DNA from: Acanthosepion esculentum
Lineage: Eukaryota > Mollusca > Cephalopoda > Sepiida > Sepiidae
Length of the DNA stretch: 64,000 bases
NCBI GenBank assembly: GCA_964036315.1
Contig: OZ038482.1
Span: 12,645,785 to 12,709,784 of the forward strand
Reading direction: 5' to 3'
Made by a program: the position numbers and the translations under genes. The first letter of the stretch is position 1; each line of letters starts with the position of its first letter. The notes beneath the pieces are model-generated. The model saw nothing but the letters and a program-made list of their open reading frames with translations. It did not search any database and had not been told where the DNA came from. Positions 1 through 10,189 of the stretch are shown here, piece after piece.

Positions 1-124
1 TTTAAGCATTTAGTCAAAATTCAGCAAAATATATACATAGGCTGTCGGTGCCAAGTTAATTTTAGATTGATATTTTTTTAGTATTATTCATTGTTAGAGA
101 AACATGTGCATACTTTTTTTCTCA

Positions 125-126
<2 letters not shown>

Positions 127-159
<33 letters not shown>
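127..159. repeat. (TA)n microsatellite
   Basis: Uninterrupted TA dinucleotides. The preceding 126 bases are AT-rich with nothing recognisable. This is the first of more than forty TA tracts in the window. Confidence 0.97.
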
Positions 160-162
<3 letters not shown>

Positions 163-373
163 AATATGTAAATATACATGTATGCATGTACCTATACATC
201 CCATATAGAGAGAAAGAAAAAAAAAGGGGAAGTGCAAGTGAGAAAGAGAGAGGGTGAAGTAAAAAAATGGCTGCTGGGGCATATGCTCTATTTTGTAACC
301 CAATTTGCTAATATAATGAGTTGGATTCTCTTTCAGTGACCCACTAATAGTCAACTCTTTCAGACAATATAAT

Positions 374-389
374 ACACACACACACAAAC

Positions 390-454
<65 letters not shown>
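374..454. repeat. (CA)n/(TA)n compound microsatellite
   Basis: A short CA run passes into a long TA run. The reverse-strand open frame across it is a poly-YI translation artefact. Confidence 0.97.
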
Positions 455-458
<4 letters not shown>

Positions 459-460
459 AT

Positions 461-546
461 ATAGAAGGCTCAAACACTAATATTCCATGGTTATAATTTA
501 TTACATTGGAATTGTAATCACAATCCAATTCATCAGACCTACAAAT
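461..546 (+). repeat. Half copy of palindromic repeat family M
   Basis: The segment starting GGCTCAAACACTAATATTCC is found again at 29,034 and 57,930, where it is the left arm of a palindrome. Here only this arm is present, between two TA tracts. It is probably a broken copy of a TA-associated fold-back element. Confidence 0.8.
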
Positions 547-588
547 TCAAAAAGAAATCAGAAAATATAACTCAGGGTATAAAAAACA

Positions 589-591
<3 letters not shown>

Positions 592-644
<53 letters not shown>
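592..644. repeat. (TA)n microsatellite
   Basis: Perfect TA run following the family M half copy. The sequence from 645 to 898 is AT-rich and unremarkable apart from a short CA/GT tract. Confidence 0.97.
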
Positions 645-647
<3 letters not shown>

Positions 648-920
648 TGCACACACAAGTTTACCCATGCATTAAATAGAATGATGGGATTTTTAAGTCA
701 ATTTTACTTACTTATAAAATAGTAAAATGTTCATTTTCAGTACTGCATAAATATAAAACTAAGAAAAAACAAAACATTCTATTAAAATTGCTTAATTAGG
801 GTTGCTACATCACCAGAACAATCTATTACACATCTCTATGTTGCCAGTACTTCTGGTGATATAGAAAGATTTTGTAGACACACAATGTGTATGTGTGTGT
901 ATATATATATATATATATTA

Positions 921-1080
921 AATAATGGCAGGCCACTCATATTCGTGGACACCCGTCTATTAACCTGACTAGCCAATCCCTATTGCAGACTCTTGCTCAG
1001 GCACATTTGTATTTGTTCAACTCCCACAGAGCCAACCTGTGCTTTATGCTGCAACTATTCTGAGCAGACTTTAGTTATAT
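921..1080 (-). mobile_element. SINE C, 5'-truncated
   Basis: Reverse-strand 3' part of the SINE whose full copies lie at 17,122-17,597 and 26,288-26,785. Shared landmarks are a 'gccaatcccTATTGCAGAC' block, 'tgctcaggcacattt' and 'gcaactat'. The tRNA-like head is absent. The 3' end abuts the TA tract at 899-917, as in other copies. Confidence 0.85.
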
Positions 1081-1391
1081 AGTTTTAATTTGAAAGACTG
1101 TTTTTGGAGGCAAAATTGCTGGTTTTTCAGTGGTTTACTGATAAGGAGGCATTTAAGGAAAGCAGCCGAGTAGTTTAACTCTGCTTCAATGAATGCTCAC
1201 ATCTATGTAACCATGAAAATTTGAAGTAAGCATGAGTGAAATAAATTTTTCAAATTAATTGTATATTAAAAGAAAGACAAAAGAAAATCTTATCTTAGCT
1301 GACATGTTTTGTCCTCTGAGGGACTTAATCAAGGCAAAAAATTTGTCTTTTTTCATATTGTCCTTTTACATACTATCTGAAATTTTTACAT

Positions 1392-1401
<10 letters not shown>
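1081..1401. other. No recognised feature
   Basis: Unique-looking AT-rich sequence. The forward frame at 1,259-1,480 runs into a TA tract and shows no domain. Confidence 0.6.

Positions 1402-1440
<39 letters not shown>
1402..1440. repeat. (TA)n microsatellite
   Basis: TA run directly abutting the inverted repeat at 1,444. Confidence 0.95.
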
Positions 1441-1443
<3 letters not shown>

Positions 1444-1583
1444 ATTAATTAAAGAATATCAAACACTTAAAATCCTTTAGGTAATAATTTTATTTCATGA
1501 GAATCCTTTTTTTTTTTTAGAGCTCTCATGAAATAAAAATTATTACCTAAGGGATTTTAAGTGTTTGATATTCTTTAATTAAT
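1444..1583. repeat. Hairpin (inverted repeat, ~60 bp arms)
   Basis: Arms at 1,444-1,502 and 1,524-1,583 are near-perfect reverse complements around a ~21 base T-rich spacer. The outer ends read ATTAATTAAAG and its complement. A TA tract flanks the left side. It resembles a short fold-back element with no coding capacity. Confidence 0.9.
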
Positions 1584-1672
1584 AGTAATTTTGTTCTGTC
1601 TTTTGACAGAGCTCTCCATGGATCTATATCCTTCAGGAAATTCCATACAGATTACCATATTGTATCATTACT

Positions 1673-1855
1673 GTATATATATATATATATATATATTAGT
1701 ACAAAATTCGCTTGATGAGGAAATGGAACTAATGTCTTTGGTTTAATAACAAAATTAAATTCGAAAGCTTTAGCTTCCATTTCTGAAACATGGTTATCAC
1801 TGTGTAGTGAAAAACCCATATTTTAAATCAATTAATTTATAATATTAGTACATTA
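1673..1855 (+). repeat. TA tract plus repeat family I
   Basis: After a TA run (1,673-1,696), the block 1,697-1,855 matches 26,020-26,170: both hold 'AAAATTCGCTTGA', 'GAACTAATG', 'TGAAACATG' and 'TGTGTAGTGAA'. It contains a 9 bp stem (GAAATGGAA/TTCCATTTC) between CTTGATGA and GAAAC, reminiscent of a decayed hammerhead core. Class unknown. Confidence 0.7.
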
Positions 1856-1908
1856 TATATGTAATTTAAAAATTTTGGGCCTGCCTTGTGGTTGATGTAT
1901 AGGTGTTA

Positions 1909-3021
1909 GTCCAAAAGTAATGCATGCTTTTAATTATAACAGATCTAATAGCAGCAACACATAAAACACATCAAAATGAACACCAATGTTTCTATATTTC
2001 TAAATATTGTTCTCAACATAATCTTCTTCTCAATTGTGGTATTCCAACGTTGATTGAGAATATGTGTCTATTTGCATCATAGAAACCTCTTTGATGCTTT
2101 CTTAGTCATGTATAAATTACCACTTTCACTGCATTATCATCATTAGAAAAGCAAGTTTTTTTACTCCCTCCTCCATGACATCAACAGATGACAGCTTCAG
2201 GGGTGGGGGTGAGGTCAGGACTAAGGTGGGGGATGAGGCAAGGGTGTCCAGCCATGTTCTGCAAGTGTTTGTTTAGTCTAATCTGCCATGAAATCTTGCA
2301 TTGTTGTGCTGCAAAAACATACCCCCTCATCTTTAAATGTGGTCTTGCTCAAAGAAACCTTGCTTTGAATTTTAACAATGTTCTTATACAGGAATCGGAA
2401 TTGATAATGGCACCAACTCCAACACCTAGTCCAAAAATAATGGTGACCATCAGTTTTTTTCTGTTGAACATGCCTCGCCTTAGATGTTTTCTTTTTGGGG
2501 TTGAGTCAGATTGGTGCCATGCTATTGATATCTTTTTCACCTCTGACTCAAAATAGGGAGTTCAAATTCATCTCCTGCTTAGGAAGGTGCTATATTGTGC
2601 AGCTCCAAAGGCTAGCAACCACCCTCTTCTCTTTCACAGAGTTTGTCAGCATTCTGAACCTACTGTATACAAACCCTTGAGTAGCTAAGAGATAAAATTC
2701 CAAAGACTAATATGGCTCCCCTAAAAGCATCCATAATGTTTTGCAATAGTGATTATTCTGTCAGCTGTAAGATCATCATCTGGCTTGGCCATATCTTAAT
2801 TTACAACAGCAGCTGGGCTGCCATTGTAGGGCTTGTCACTAAGGTCTGTTTCTCCTTTAGAATTGCCATTAACTTTACTAATCTTTCTCTTCATTGTGCT
2901 TATATCAGGTGCAGTCTTCCCATTAATATTCACTAACCTCCTGCAAATTCTTGCATCAATTCTTTGAGAAACAGAGATTCTTGAACTGCTCTCTGCTTTA
3001 TGTATCCAGTGAAGCAGCCAT
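1909..3021 (-). pseudogene. Decayed mariner-like transposase and its element
   Basis: A cut-and-paste DNA transposon of the mariner group, read on the reverse strand with many stops and frameshifts. The right end at 1,906-1,930 begins TTAGTCCAAAAGTAATGC, like a mariner terminal repeat at a TA target. Reverse translation in changing frames shows, from high to low coordinate, an N-terminal segment with NGNSKGETDLSDKP and DDDLTADRIITIAK (helix-turn-helix region, ~2,730-2,890), a central GDE near 2,560 followed by ISIAWHQSDSTPKRKH and KLMVTI (~2,440-2,540), and a C-terminal HQRGFYDANRH (~2,060-2,100). These match the order of a ~345-residue mariner transposase. No left terminal repeat was identified. 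The copy is old and cannot encode a working enzyme. Confidence 0.75.
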
Positions 3022-4470
3022 TTTGAAAGAGTATTATGGATAGAAAAAGAGCAGATAACTCCAGAATCTTTTTCTCTCGGCTTCTAGATACTCTTTATGA
3101 TGCTATGGATAAACAAATAATTCTGCTAATACTTTTCAACTTCAATTAGAACAGGTAGATATTTTTGGCTAACCTTTGGAGTTTCATGTTTCCCACCACT
3201 ACTATAGTTGGTGTTCAAATCCTGGTAAAATACCAAAATTTTTAATGCTGATTTTTAAGGAAGGTAAGTCCTAGCTAATTAGAATTGGCCCAATGCAATC
3301 TGCCTTCCTGCCACTTCTTTCATATGTGCTTGTAAGCGCTTTATAACCTACATTTTGAATCTTCTGTTACTCAAGCATTAAGGCCCTGTAGAGATTCCAG
3401 CCAACCAAATCTCTAGTCTTTTTTTTAAATCCAAACAAATCTAACGTCTCCCACCCTAAACATTTGCTTAATCTGTCCACCCGTCTTAGAATTGCAATCA
3501 CATGACAAGATAGCAGTTTATTCATTCCAGATGTTGAGAAGATAGAGAAAAAAAGGGAAGCAATTATAAACATATTGAAAAGATCTTTATTCCTGAAGCT
3601 CCGACTTTGAGTGAAAAAGGAAAGCTTTAAGCAATCATGTAAATGGCAAAAGATAAATATCGTTTCTTTACATATTTTGAACAAATTTATTAAATTTGAA
3701 AAAATTTATTAACTTTGAACAAATTTATTAAAAGTGAAGAAATGAACTTGAACAGTTGATTTTCACATTTCTTTCAAAATAAATTGGCTGAAAATTTTAT
3801 CTCTACATCAGGATTACAGAATTTCACTTCAGTGGATTTGAAAAGCATTTGAGTCACAGTGATATTGATGATTATCTCAAAGATGGGCCCGTTTCCAAAA
3901 ATATCTTTTTGGTAATATCTATATTTGGAGAAATAGTTCCAATTAATTGAAGACATTTATTTATAAGACAATTTCTTTTTTTTTATGTGTATTCTTTATT
4001 TCATGATCTGTTAAATTTTCTGGTTTGTATAAATATAGTTTACATCATTAAAAATGTATGTAGACAGAAAACACTACACTGAATTTGACACAAATTGGTA
4101 TGTGTGCAGACAAGCATACAAATACATGCAAACATATACACATAAGCATATATACACACTTACAAACACATATACATACATAATGAAAGAACTATAAAAA
4201 TTAAAAAATATAACAGTCTCATTTGTAGATTTATAGTATTAAACAAAAGAACAGTATTGTTTGCAATAAAATGTTAATTATCAAACAACTTCTGAGATCA
4301 CGTTAAAAATTTTCAAAGGTATAAATAAAAAAAATGCATTTTTGTTCAAATATGTAAATTAGTTCCAAACATAAAAAAATGAAAAAATTGCCTTTTGCTC
4401 TACAGTTAAAAATGCAGAGTGGGAGTGAAAGGGTGTTCATCCATTTTGATCTGTTCATATCTATCTTCCT
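3022..4470. other. No gene; AT-rich, small 21 bp tandem repeat at 3,677-3,735
   Basis: No domain is visible in any frame. About three copies of a ~21 base ACAAATTTATTAAA-type unit lie at 3,677-3,735. Degenerate CA/TA sequence lies at 4,100-4,190. Confidence 0.6.
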
Positions 4471-4715
4471 CCATATTCCAACTGTAAACAGGAAGTTCCA
4501 CTCTGACCCCTCTCCCACACACAGAACTGCTGTTTTGGGGAACAGACTCCCATGTGGATACTTCCATGAACATTAACATCTGGACCTCTTCAAGTCAAGG
4601 GCCAATCATTACCTATCCTACATATCAACATAATTATCACTTCCAACTTCATACTCTTACATTTATATTGCATACCTCATTCAGTAAGCCTCTACTTTGA
4701 GTGGCTCTTGAACAT
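4471..4715 (+). pseudogene. LINE-2 family 3' end (RT C-terminus remnant)
   Basis: Forward frames give HRTAVLGNRLPCGYFHEH, then after a frameshift an L-F-K-S-R-x-N-type motif. This is the conserved tail after the reverse transcriptase of CR1/Jockey/L2-type non-LTR retrotransposons (…RTxxLWNxLP…CFPxxYNLxxFKxxVNRxL). The non-coding 3' end runs through 'GAGTGGCTCTTGAAC' and is shared with copies at 22.1 kb, 23.2 kb and 58.6 kb. The poly-A after 4,720 marks the 3' terminus. The copy is heavily 5'-truncated and non-functional. Confidence 0.7.
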
Positions 4716-4780
4716 TAGTAAAAAAAAAAATAACATCTCAGTTTGTTCACATCTGTTAATCAAAGTTTGTTCCTATCTAT

Positions 4781-4915
4781 TTAGTTGCAGTATAAACCAC
4801 AGGTTAGGAGCTGTGTGGGTGTTGGGCAAACCCAAAATATGCCTGAGCAGAAGTGTATATGACTGGAATTGGCTAACCACCCTAGGTGTGCTTGGAAAAC
4901 AAGGGTAGTCAGCCA
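4781..4915 (+). mobile_element. SINE C, 5'-truncated
   Basis: Matches the 3' part of the full SINE at 17,122-17,597: GTTGCAGTATAAACCACAGG, then a 'gcctgagca' block and 'ggattggcta'-like sequence, ending 'cagccattat'. The tRNA-like head is missing. Confidence 0.8.
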
Positions 4916-5310
4916 TTATCTATTTTCATATTTATCTATCTATCTTCATATCTATCCACCTACTTATCTAACAATTTTCGTATGTATTTATTTTCATATC
5001 TATTTCTATATCTACCTTCCTTCATATCTATCTACCCATTTTCATATCTATTTGTCTATTTATCTACCTATTTTCATATCTGTCTATTTATCTATCTACT
5101 TTCATATTTATCTATCTACCTACCTACCTATTTTCATATCTGTCTAGTTATCTAGCTACCTACCTACCTATTTTCATATCTGTCTACTTATCTACCTACC
5201 TACCTATTTTCATATCTGTCTACTTATCTACCTACCTACCTATTTTCATATCTGTCTATCTGTCTGTCTGCTTGCCTATCTACCTTTATATCTGTCTACC
5301 TACTTATCTA
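4916..5310. repeat. TCTA/CCTA-type tandem array
   Basis: Tetranucleotide-based array (TCTA, CCTA, TTCA variants) with a longer recurring unit of 'cctacctaTTTTCATATCTG' followed by 'tctacttat', repeated about every 40-50 bases. The overlapping forward frames (YLSIYLP…) are its translation and not genes. Confidence 0.93.
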
Positions 5311-6004
5311 CCCAGAATATTGCTTGCACAGTATTTCAGCCATATAGTGAGGAAGGGTTGGATGTTCTGCTGTTATCAACCATTGGCACTCTTTAGGACA
5401 ACCACAGAGACAGCATTGTTCTATGTCCTGGTCTTCATATCTGCAGACCTCATCACTGCTGCTGCTTCAGGGTCATCATCAATGAATTCAATCTCTACTC
5501 ACTCTCATACCAACTCAACATTAGATGTCTACTTTGGCACATTAGCATCAATAACATAAAGAGGGATCTAGATGCGACTGGTATTCTTTCTTGGTTGCAG
5601 TTTGTGGATCTTCAGAGATATAGTAAGTGCCCTGGTGGCATAACCATTCTTCTGCATACTGTAAGTTGCCTAGATGGTATGTCAACTGCAGTAACTCCTT
5701 TGCAAATGGCTATCGAAACGTAGATGTCTGTTGAAAAATAGCTAAATGTAAGTCAATGATACAATCTTGCACTGGTTGTGGTTAAGATGTCTGACATTAT
5801 TAGACCCAAACTTTTTTTGTCATGTAGGCTCCAAAGTAGCTGAACTAATGAGCACTGAAAAGCCAGCAGATTCTTTCAGTGAATTCCTTTAGGAACACAT
5901 TTGGCATTACGATGAAAGGAACAGAACTAATAACATTCATCTTTATTGTAAAGAAAAAAAAGAATGTTTAAAATTAAAAAGAAAAAAAGAACAAGAATGT
6001 TTAA
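5311..6004. other. No recognised feature
   Basis: Moderately complex sequence. The forward frame to 5,559 (95 codons, part of it tandem repeat) has no motif I recognise. An A-rich stretch with 'gaatgttta' repeats lies at 5,960-6,004. Confidence 0.5.
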
Positions 6005-6009
6005 GTATC

Positions 6010-6262
6010 TGTCTATATTTCTGAGATGAGGTTTTATGTACACTATTTACATTATTCGGACTATTGTCCTCATCTTTGTCACCATATTTATTACAAAGTT
6101 TCGGCCTTTCATTATCTGTCTATATTTCTGAGATGAGGTATTATGAACACTATTTACATTATTCGGACTATTGTCCCCATCTTTGTCGCCATATTTATTA
6201 CAAAGTTTCAGCCTTTCAGTATATTTCTGAGATGAGGTATTATGTACACTATTTACATTATT
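6010..6262 (-). repeat. Tandem copies of SINE E 3' end (~103 bp period)
   Basis: The block 'CACTATTTACATTATTCGG' recurs at 6,041, 6,146 and 6,247, spaced 105 and 101 bases. Each copy is the reverse-strand 3' end of SINE E. A forward frame reading repeated YYxHYLHYSDYC is its translation. Confidence 0.9.
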
Positions 6263-6537
6263 CGGACTATTGTTCTCATCTTGGTTGCCATGTTTAACAA
6301 CGTTTCAGCTGTTGTACGCTCCGACCTTCTTCAGGTGGTTGGAATGTCGAACTGAACCCTTTATTTCACTCACTGGGGTAGACTGTTCTAGTTCCACGTG
6401 CCATGTATAATGGATGTCAGTTATCTCTTGTTAATTCCCCTCTCAAAGTTCTCCACCGCCTTAACCAAGTATTGAACTCACACTCTTTGGGTCCTGTCAC
6501 TGGATCTAACTAACACCTTTATCTACTGTGCCATGTG
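6247..6537 (-). mobile_element. SINE E, inverted left arm
   Basis: Near-perfect reverse complement of 6,550-6,842. Read on the reverse strand it starts with a tRNA-like head, TGGCACAGTAG (A-box-like) and GTGAGTTCAATAC (B-box-like), and ends in the 103 bp tail unit that is triplicated upstream. Confidence 0.88.
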
Positions 6538-6549
6538 TCCTTGAGGAAA

Positions 6550-6842
6550 CATGGCACTGTGGATAAAGGTGTTAATTAGATTCAGTGACAGGACCCAAAG
6601 AGTGTGAGTTCAATACCTGGTTAAGGCGGTGGAGAACTTTGAGAGGGGAATTAACAAGAGATAACTGACATCCATTATACATGGCACGTGGAACTAGAAC
6701 AGTCTATCCCAGTGAGCGAAATAAAGGGTTCAGTTCGACATTCCAACCACCTGAAGAAGGCCGGAGCATACAACAGCCGAAACGTTGTGATAAATATGGT
6801 GACAAAGATGAGGACAATAATCTGAATAATGTAAATAGTGAA
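6550..6842 (+). mobile_element. SINE E, right arm (complete)
   Basis: Begins with an RNA polymerase III type head: TGGCACTGTGG matches the A box and GTGAGTTCAATACC the B box, about 45 bases apart. The body runs to 'gtaaatagtg'. A CTGAAGA…GCCGAAAC motif (6,751-6,785) resembles half of a hammerhead core but lacks the closing stem. The same 3' end recurs alone at 32,105-32,196. The forward frame 6,681-7,022 is a chance frame through the SINE. Confidence 0.88.
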
Positions 6843-7239
6843 GAATGTTTAAAAAGAAAAAGAAAAAAAAACAGAAAAATAGGAAATATTGACAGAGAAT
6901 TCCTGAAAATGTTAAAACCAGATGAACAATTCTTAATATTTATTTTTTACAAAATGGTATCTATAATACCAGCATATTTGGTTACCTTCTTTTTAAAAGT
7001 AAAATCAATGGGCATGTTGTAGACACAATATGTCTATGTTATTCAGCAAAACATGTTTAAACAAAATTTCCTGCCTAAATATATGTATATGTGTAGGATT
7101 TATAAAAGTATCCGGAAAAAGTGAAGATGTGACAAAGTTGAAAATTTATTAACAACACATTTCATTCTAACCTGAGAAAACCAAAGTGAGCATACACTCT
7201 CCAGTGAAACATGTTCTTAATAAATTTTCCACTTTTCCA

Positions 7240-7240
<1 letters not shown>
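6843..7240. other. No gene; A-rich flank
   Basis: A-rich sequence after the SINE E pair, beginning AAGAATGTTTAA. A similar string lies at 5,993-6,004 on the far side of the pair and may be a target duplication. Nothing else recognised. Confidence 0.5.
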
Positions 7241-7276
<36 letters not shown>

Positions 7277-7411
7277 AAGTGAACATTGAAGTCAACACTA
7301 AGAGGCGACAGTCTGTTTCATGCTGGACGCAATCCAGTATGAAACAGACTGTCGCCTCTAAGTGTTGACTTCAATATTCACTTTTTCATATATATATATA
7401 TATATATATAC
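7241..7411. repeat. Fold-back element P between TA tracts
   Basis: TA tract (7,241-7,271), a palindrome at 7,272-7,388 and another TA tract. The arms (~56 bp) read GTGAACATTGAAGTCAACAC and 'agaggcgacagtctgtttcatg' (broken for length), and mirror each other around a ~5 base centre. Copies: 24,902-25,027 (both arms), 60,303-60,370 and 57,730-57,795 (single arms). Confidence 0.92.
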
Positions 7412-7508
7412 AAATGAGAGAAAGAACAGATTGAGAAAAAATTCACAATGTGTAGCATTTACTTTTTAACAAAGTGCTCAATACAAAGTACAGCAAAATA
7501 TTATTATA

Positions 7509-7514
<6 letters not shown>

Positions 7515-7563
<49 letters not shown>

Positions 7564-7690
7564 GATAAACCTGTGGAATAGATTTTAGTGTTTTGTGGTT
7601 AAAATGACCATATAGTTCAAAGACATTTCTATTGCCATAGAATTCTTTCATTTTAAACTTTCACCTGTTAATAACATAAATATTGGTTAT
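7515..7690 (-). repeat. TA tract plus repeat family H
   Basis: A TA run (7,515-7,557) followed by a block (7,560-7,680) that is the reverse complement of 34,845-34,965. Shared: ATGACCATATAGTTCAAAGA and 'tttctattg…cata'. The class is uncertain. In both copies the TA tract sits at the same end, so it belongs to the repeat. Confidence 0.8.
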
Positions 7691-8082
7691 CCTTTAACTG
7701 TTTTCCTTGAAAATGACCAACAACAGCTGAAAGTACTTAGATCATATCACAATTTTGTTAAGGTCATTTCAGCCAGTTATGTGTGTGTGTGTGTTCATAC
7801 TTAAATCTGGCGGAAGAGACAATACTTAAAATACCTATAGACAACTTTATCAATTACAAAACATTATAAGAAAAGCAAAAAAGTCTGAAGATATTCAATG
7901 GTTTATTTTCAAACTATCTTTGAAAACCAGTAAAATGGTCCAAATGAAAGACAAAGTAAATATAAAAATCGTAAAAAACTTTATTGGTGCATAAATGCAA
8001 AATATATTTGTCAAAAAACGAAACAAAATTGGGTGCTTGGTTATTTGGTCATATTTAGAGAAGTGAGTTGAGCTAAGGACTT
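7691..8082. other. No recognised feature
   Basis: AT-rich, a short GT run at 7,780-7,793, no domain in any frame. Confidence 0.55.
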
Positions 8083-8092
8083 TTCACCATCT

Positions 8093-8105
8093 CCCTGTGT
8101 GTGTA

Positions 8106-8136
<31 letters not shown>

Positions 8137-8138
8137 GA
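8093..8138. repeat. (GT)n/(TA)n microsatellite
   Basis: GT then TA dinucleotides. The reverse frame spanning 8,073-8,330 includes it. The upstream AT-rich part shows no domain, and 8,139-8,540 holds nothing I recognise. Confidence 0.93.
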
Positions 8139-8540
8139 AAAGAAAGTAACATTGAGAGAGGTATTTGCTTCTTCAAATTCATTTACAGCAAATAAATTCC
8201 TGCCAAATAACAAAATATTTAAATCCAGCCTATTAATAATTGTCAAGTTGTTTAAACCAAACATAAAATTATTATAAAAAAATTCTTTCATTATGAATTT
8301 ACATGGTAAACAACAGTAAACCCTTATCAAATTAATTCTGTTTTAAAAAAATTTAAATTTGAAAGAATAAATTTAAACAATTTTTTTCTTCTTTAGAACA
8401 TTAAGTAAAGGGAAACTTGAAAATTGTTTTTTAACCTTTGCAGACAATTTAAATAAGAAAAAAATCAAAATTATTTACCTTTTGGTAAGTCCACAAGAAT
8501 AGAATGTTGTTGATTCTCCATTACAGTTTGTCAAGTAAGC

Positions 8541-8696
8541 AATGAGAGCGAGAAAGAGAGATAGGAAGGGAGGGAAGGAAATGAGAAGTGAGTATGAAGA
8601 GAGATGGGGAGTAAAAAGAGAGAGAGGGGGAGTGAGAAGAGTGGTGGAGATGGAAAAGAGAGAGTGAGGGAGGATAAAGCGGGAGAGAAGGAGGGA
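8541..8696. repeat. Polypurine (GA-rich) tract
   Basis: About 150 bases that are almost entirely A and G on the forward strand (GAGAAAGAGAGATAGGAAGG-type), with a handful of T and C interruptions. Such mirror-rich purine tracts can form triplexes. The flank 8,697-9,000 is AT-rich and empty. Confidence 0.9.
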
Positions 8697-9022
8697 CTTA
8701 AATAAATAATAAAAAATTTGTCCTTATCAACTTGCTCTCATTTTTGAAGCCTGCTTATTGAAATGTAATGTGTTTCTTTTTTTTCTGCTGTGCTGTCACC
8801 AATATTAGCTAATATAGGGGAAAACCTCCATGACAAATTCACTTTATGACAAAAGAGTGAAAACAGGTCAATGTTTGACAATAAAATTATTCAACATCAT
8901 TAATAATTTAATGTTGGACTAATTGATTTTTTTCCAATAGTCACAATTAGGGGCTTTCACCGTAGTTTAAGTGACAGCAAGTCACGAGCTACTGCATCAT
9001 TATTCATTATTATTATTATTAT

Positions 9023-9480
9023 ATGACATTTCGCACCATTAATCTGGTGACACTTGATAGAGATCAAGTGACAACAAGCCTTCCCGCTACTATGGCAACT
9101 ACTCTGATGAATTACTTTCACTGGTACCCCAACTGCATGAATTTAAGCATGCTACTAGGTTGGCACCTCGGTCCCACTCTTTCACTGTCAAAATGGTTAA
9201 ATATAGCTGTCTATTCTACTCCAACAGTTTCTTCTTTCGCACTTCCCGACAGTGGAACTCCCTTCCTCTTACTTGCTTTCCTGATAGCTATAATCTTCAA
9301 ATATTCAAGTGTAATGTCAATCGACATCTTCTGATGCCTTGATCCTGATCCCCGTCCTTCTCTATATCCTTTCCTCAAACACCCCTCTTTACTCTTGCTC
9401 TCACTCTCTGTAACCCCTTGCGTGCTAGTGGCACACCCGACTTGCTTGGGGTGAAATGCTTAAAAAAATGTTTCCTCTCT
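9023..9480 (+). pseudogene. LINE-1(local) RT C-terminal remnant and 3' UTR, unit 1
   Basis: Tail of a CR1/Jockey-like non-LTR retrotransposon. In shifting frames one reads TTLMNYFHWYPNCMNLSMLL, a SNSFFFRTSRQWNSLPL segment and CNVNRHL, the conserved sequence following the reverse transcriptase in this family (compare 14,462-14,945). The 3' UTR ends 'cttgcttggggtgaaatgctt' (broken) plus a short A run at 9,470. It is 5'-truncated and frameshifted. The TTA-rich run at 8,999-9,022 precedes it. From 9,254 onward it is the first of three tandem units. Confidence 0.75.
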
Positions 9481-10180
9481 TCATTCAATTTAATCTGATT
9501 ATTAAACCAGCCATTCTTCTATATTATTCTACCTCTGTCCCATAATGATTGTTCCATTGAGTCTATGAATTTTGTGCAAAAATGGAACAATCATTATGGG
9601 ACAGAGATGGGAACTCCCTTCCTCCTACTTGCTTCCCTGATAGCTATAATCTTCAAATATTCAAGTGTAATATCAATCGACATCTTCTGATGCCTTGATC
9701 CTGATCCCCGTCCTTCTCTATATCCTTTCCTCAAACACCCCTCTTTACTCTTGCTCTCACTCTCTGTAACCCCTTGCGTGCTAGTGGCACACCCGACTTG
9801 CTTGGGGTGAAATGCTTAAAAAAATGTTTCCTCTCTTCATTCAATTTAATCTGATTATTAAACCAGCCATTCTTCTATATTATTCTACCTCTGTCCCATA
9901 ATGATTGTTCCATTGAGTCTATGAAATTTGTGCAAAAATGGAACAATCATTATGGGACAGAGATGGGAACTCCCTTCCTCCTACTTGCTTCCCTGATAGC
10001 TATAATCTTCAAATATTCAAGTGTAATGTCAATCGACATCTTCTGATGCCTTGATCCTGATCCCCGTCCTTCTCTATATCCTTTCCTCAAACACCCCTCT
10101 TTACTCTTGCTCTCACTCTCTGTAACCCCTTGGGTGCTAGTGGCACACACGACTTGCTTGGGGTGAAATGCTTAAAAAAA
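9254..10180 (+). repeat. Three tandem LINE-1(local) 3' end units (~356 bp period)
   Basis: The block starting GGAACTCCCTTCCTC begins at 9,254, 9,609 and 9,965. Units 1 and 2 each contain the LINE 3' UTR, an A run, ~90 unrelated bases and a hairpin made of CTCTGTCCCATAATGATTG and its complement (9,531-9,606 and 9,888-9,962). Unit 3 stops at the A run near 10,180. High identity between units suggests recent tandem duplication. Confidence 0.9.
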
Positions 10181-10189
10181 TAAAAAATA

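Noticed and set aside
2188..2556. Forward 122-codon ORF
   Set aside because: It is the antisense shadow of the reverse-strand mariner remnant.
4869..5155. Overlapping YLSIYLP-type ORFs
   Set aside because: Translation of the TCTA tetranucleotide array.
6751..6790. Hammerhead ribozyme in SINE E
   Set aside because: CTGAAGA and GCC-GAAAC are present, but there is no stem III/UH site and no stem I complement downstream.
6681..7022. 113-codon forward ORF as a gene
   Set aside because: It begins inside SINE E and ends in A-rich flank, with no conserved motif.
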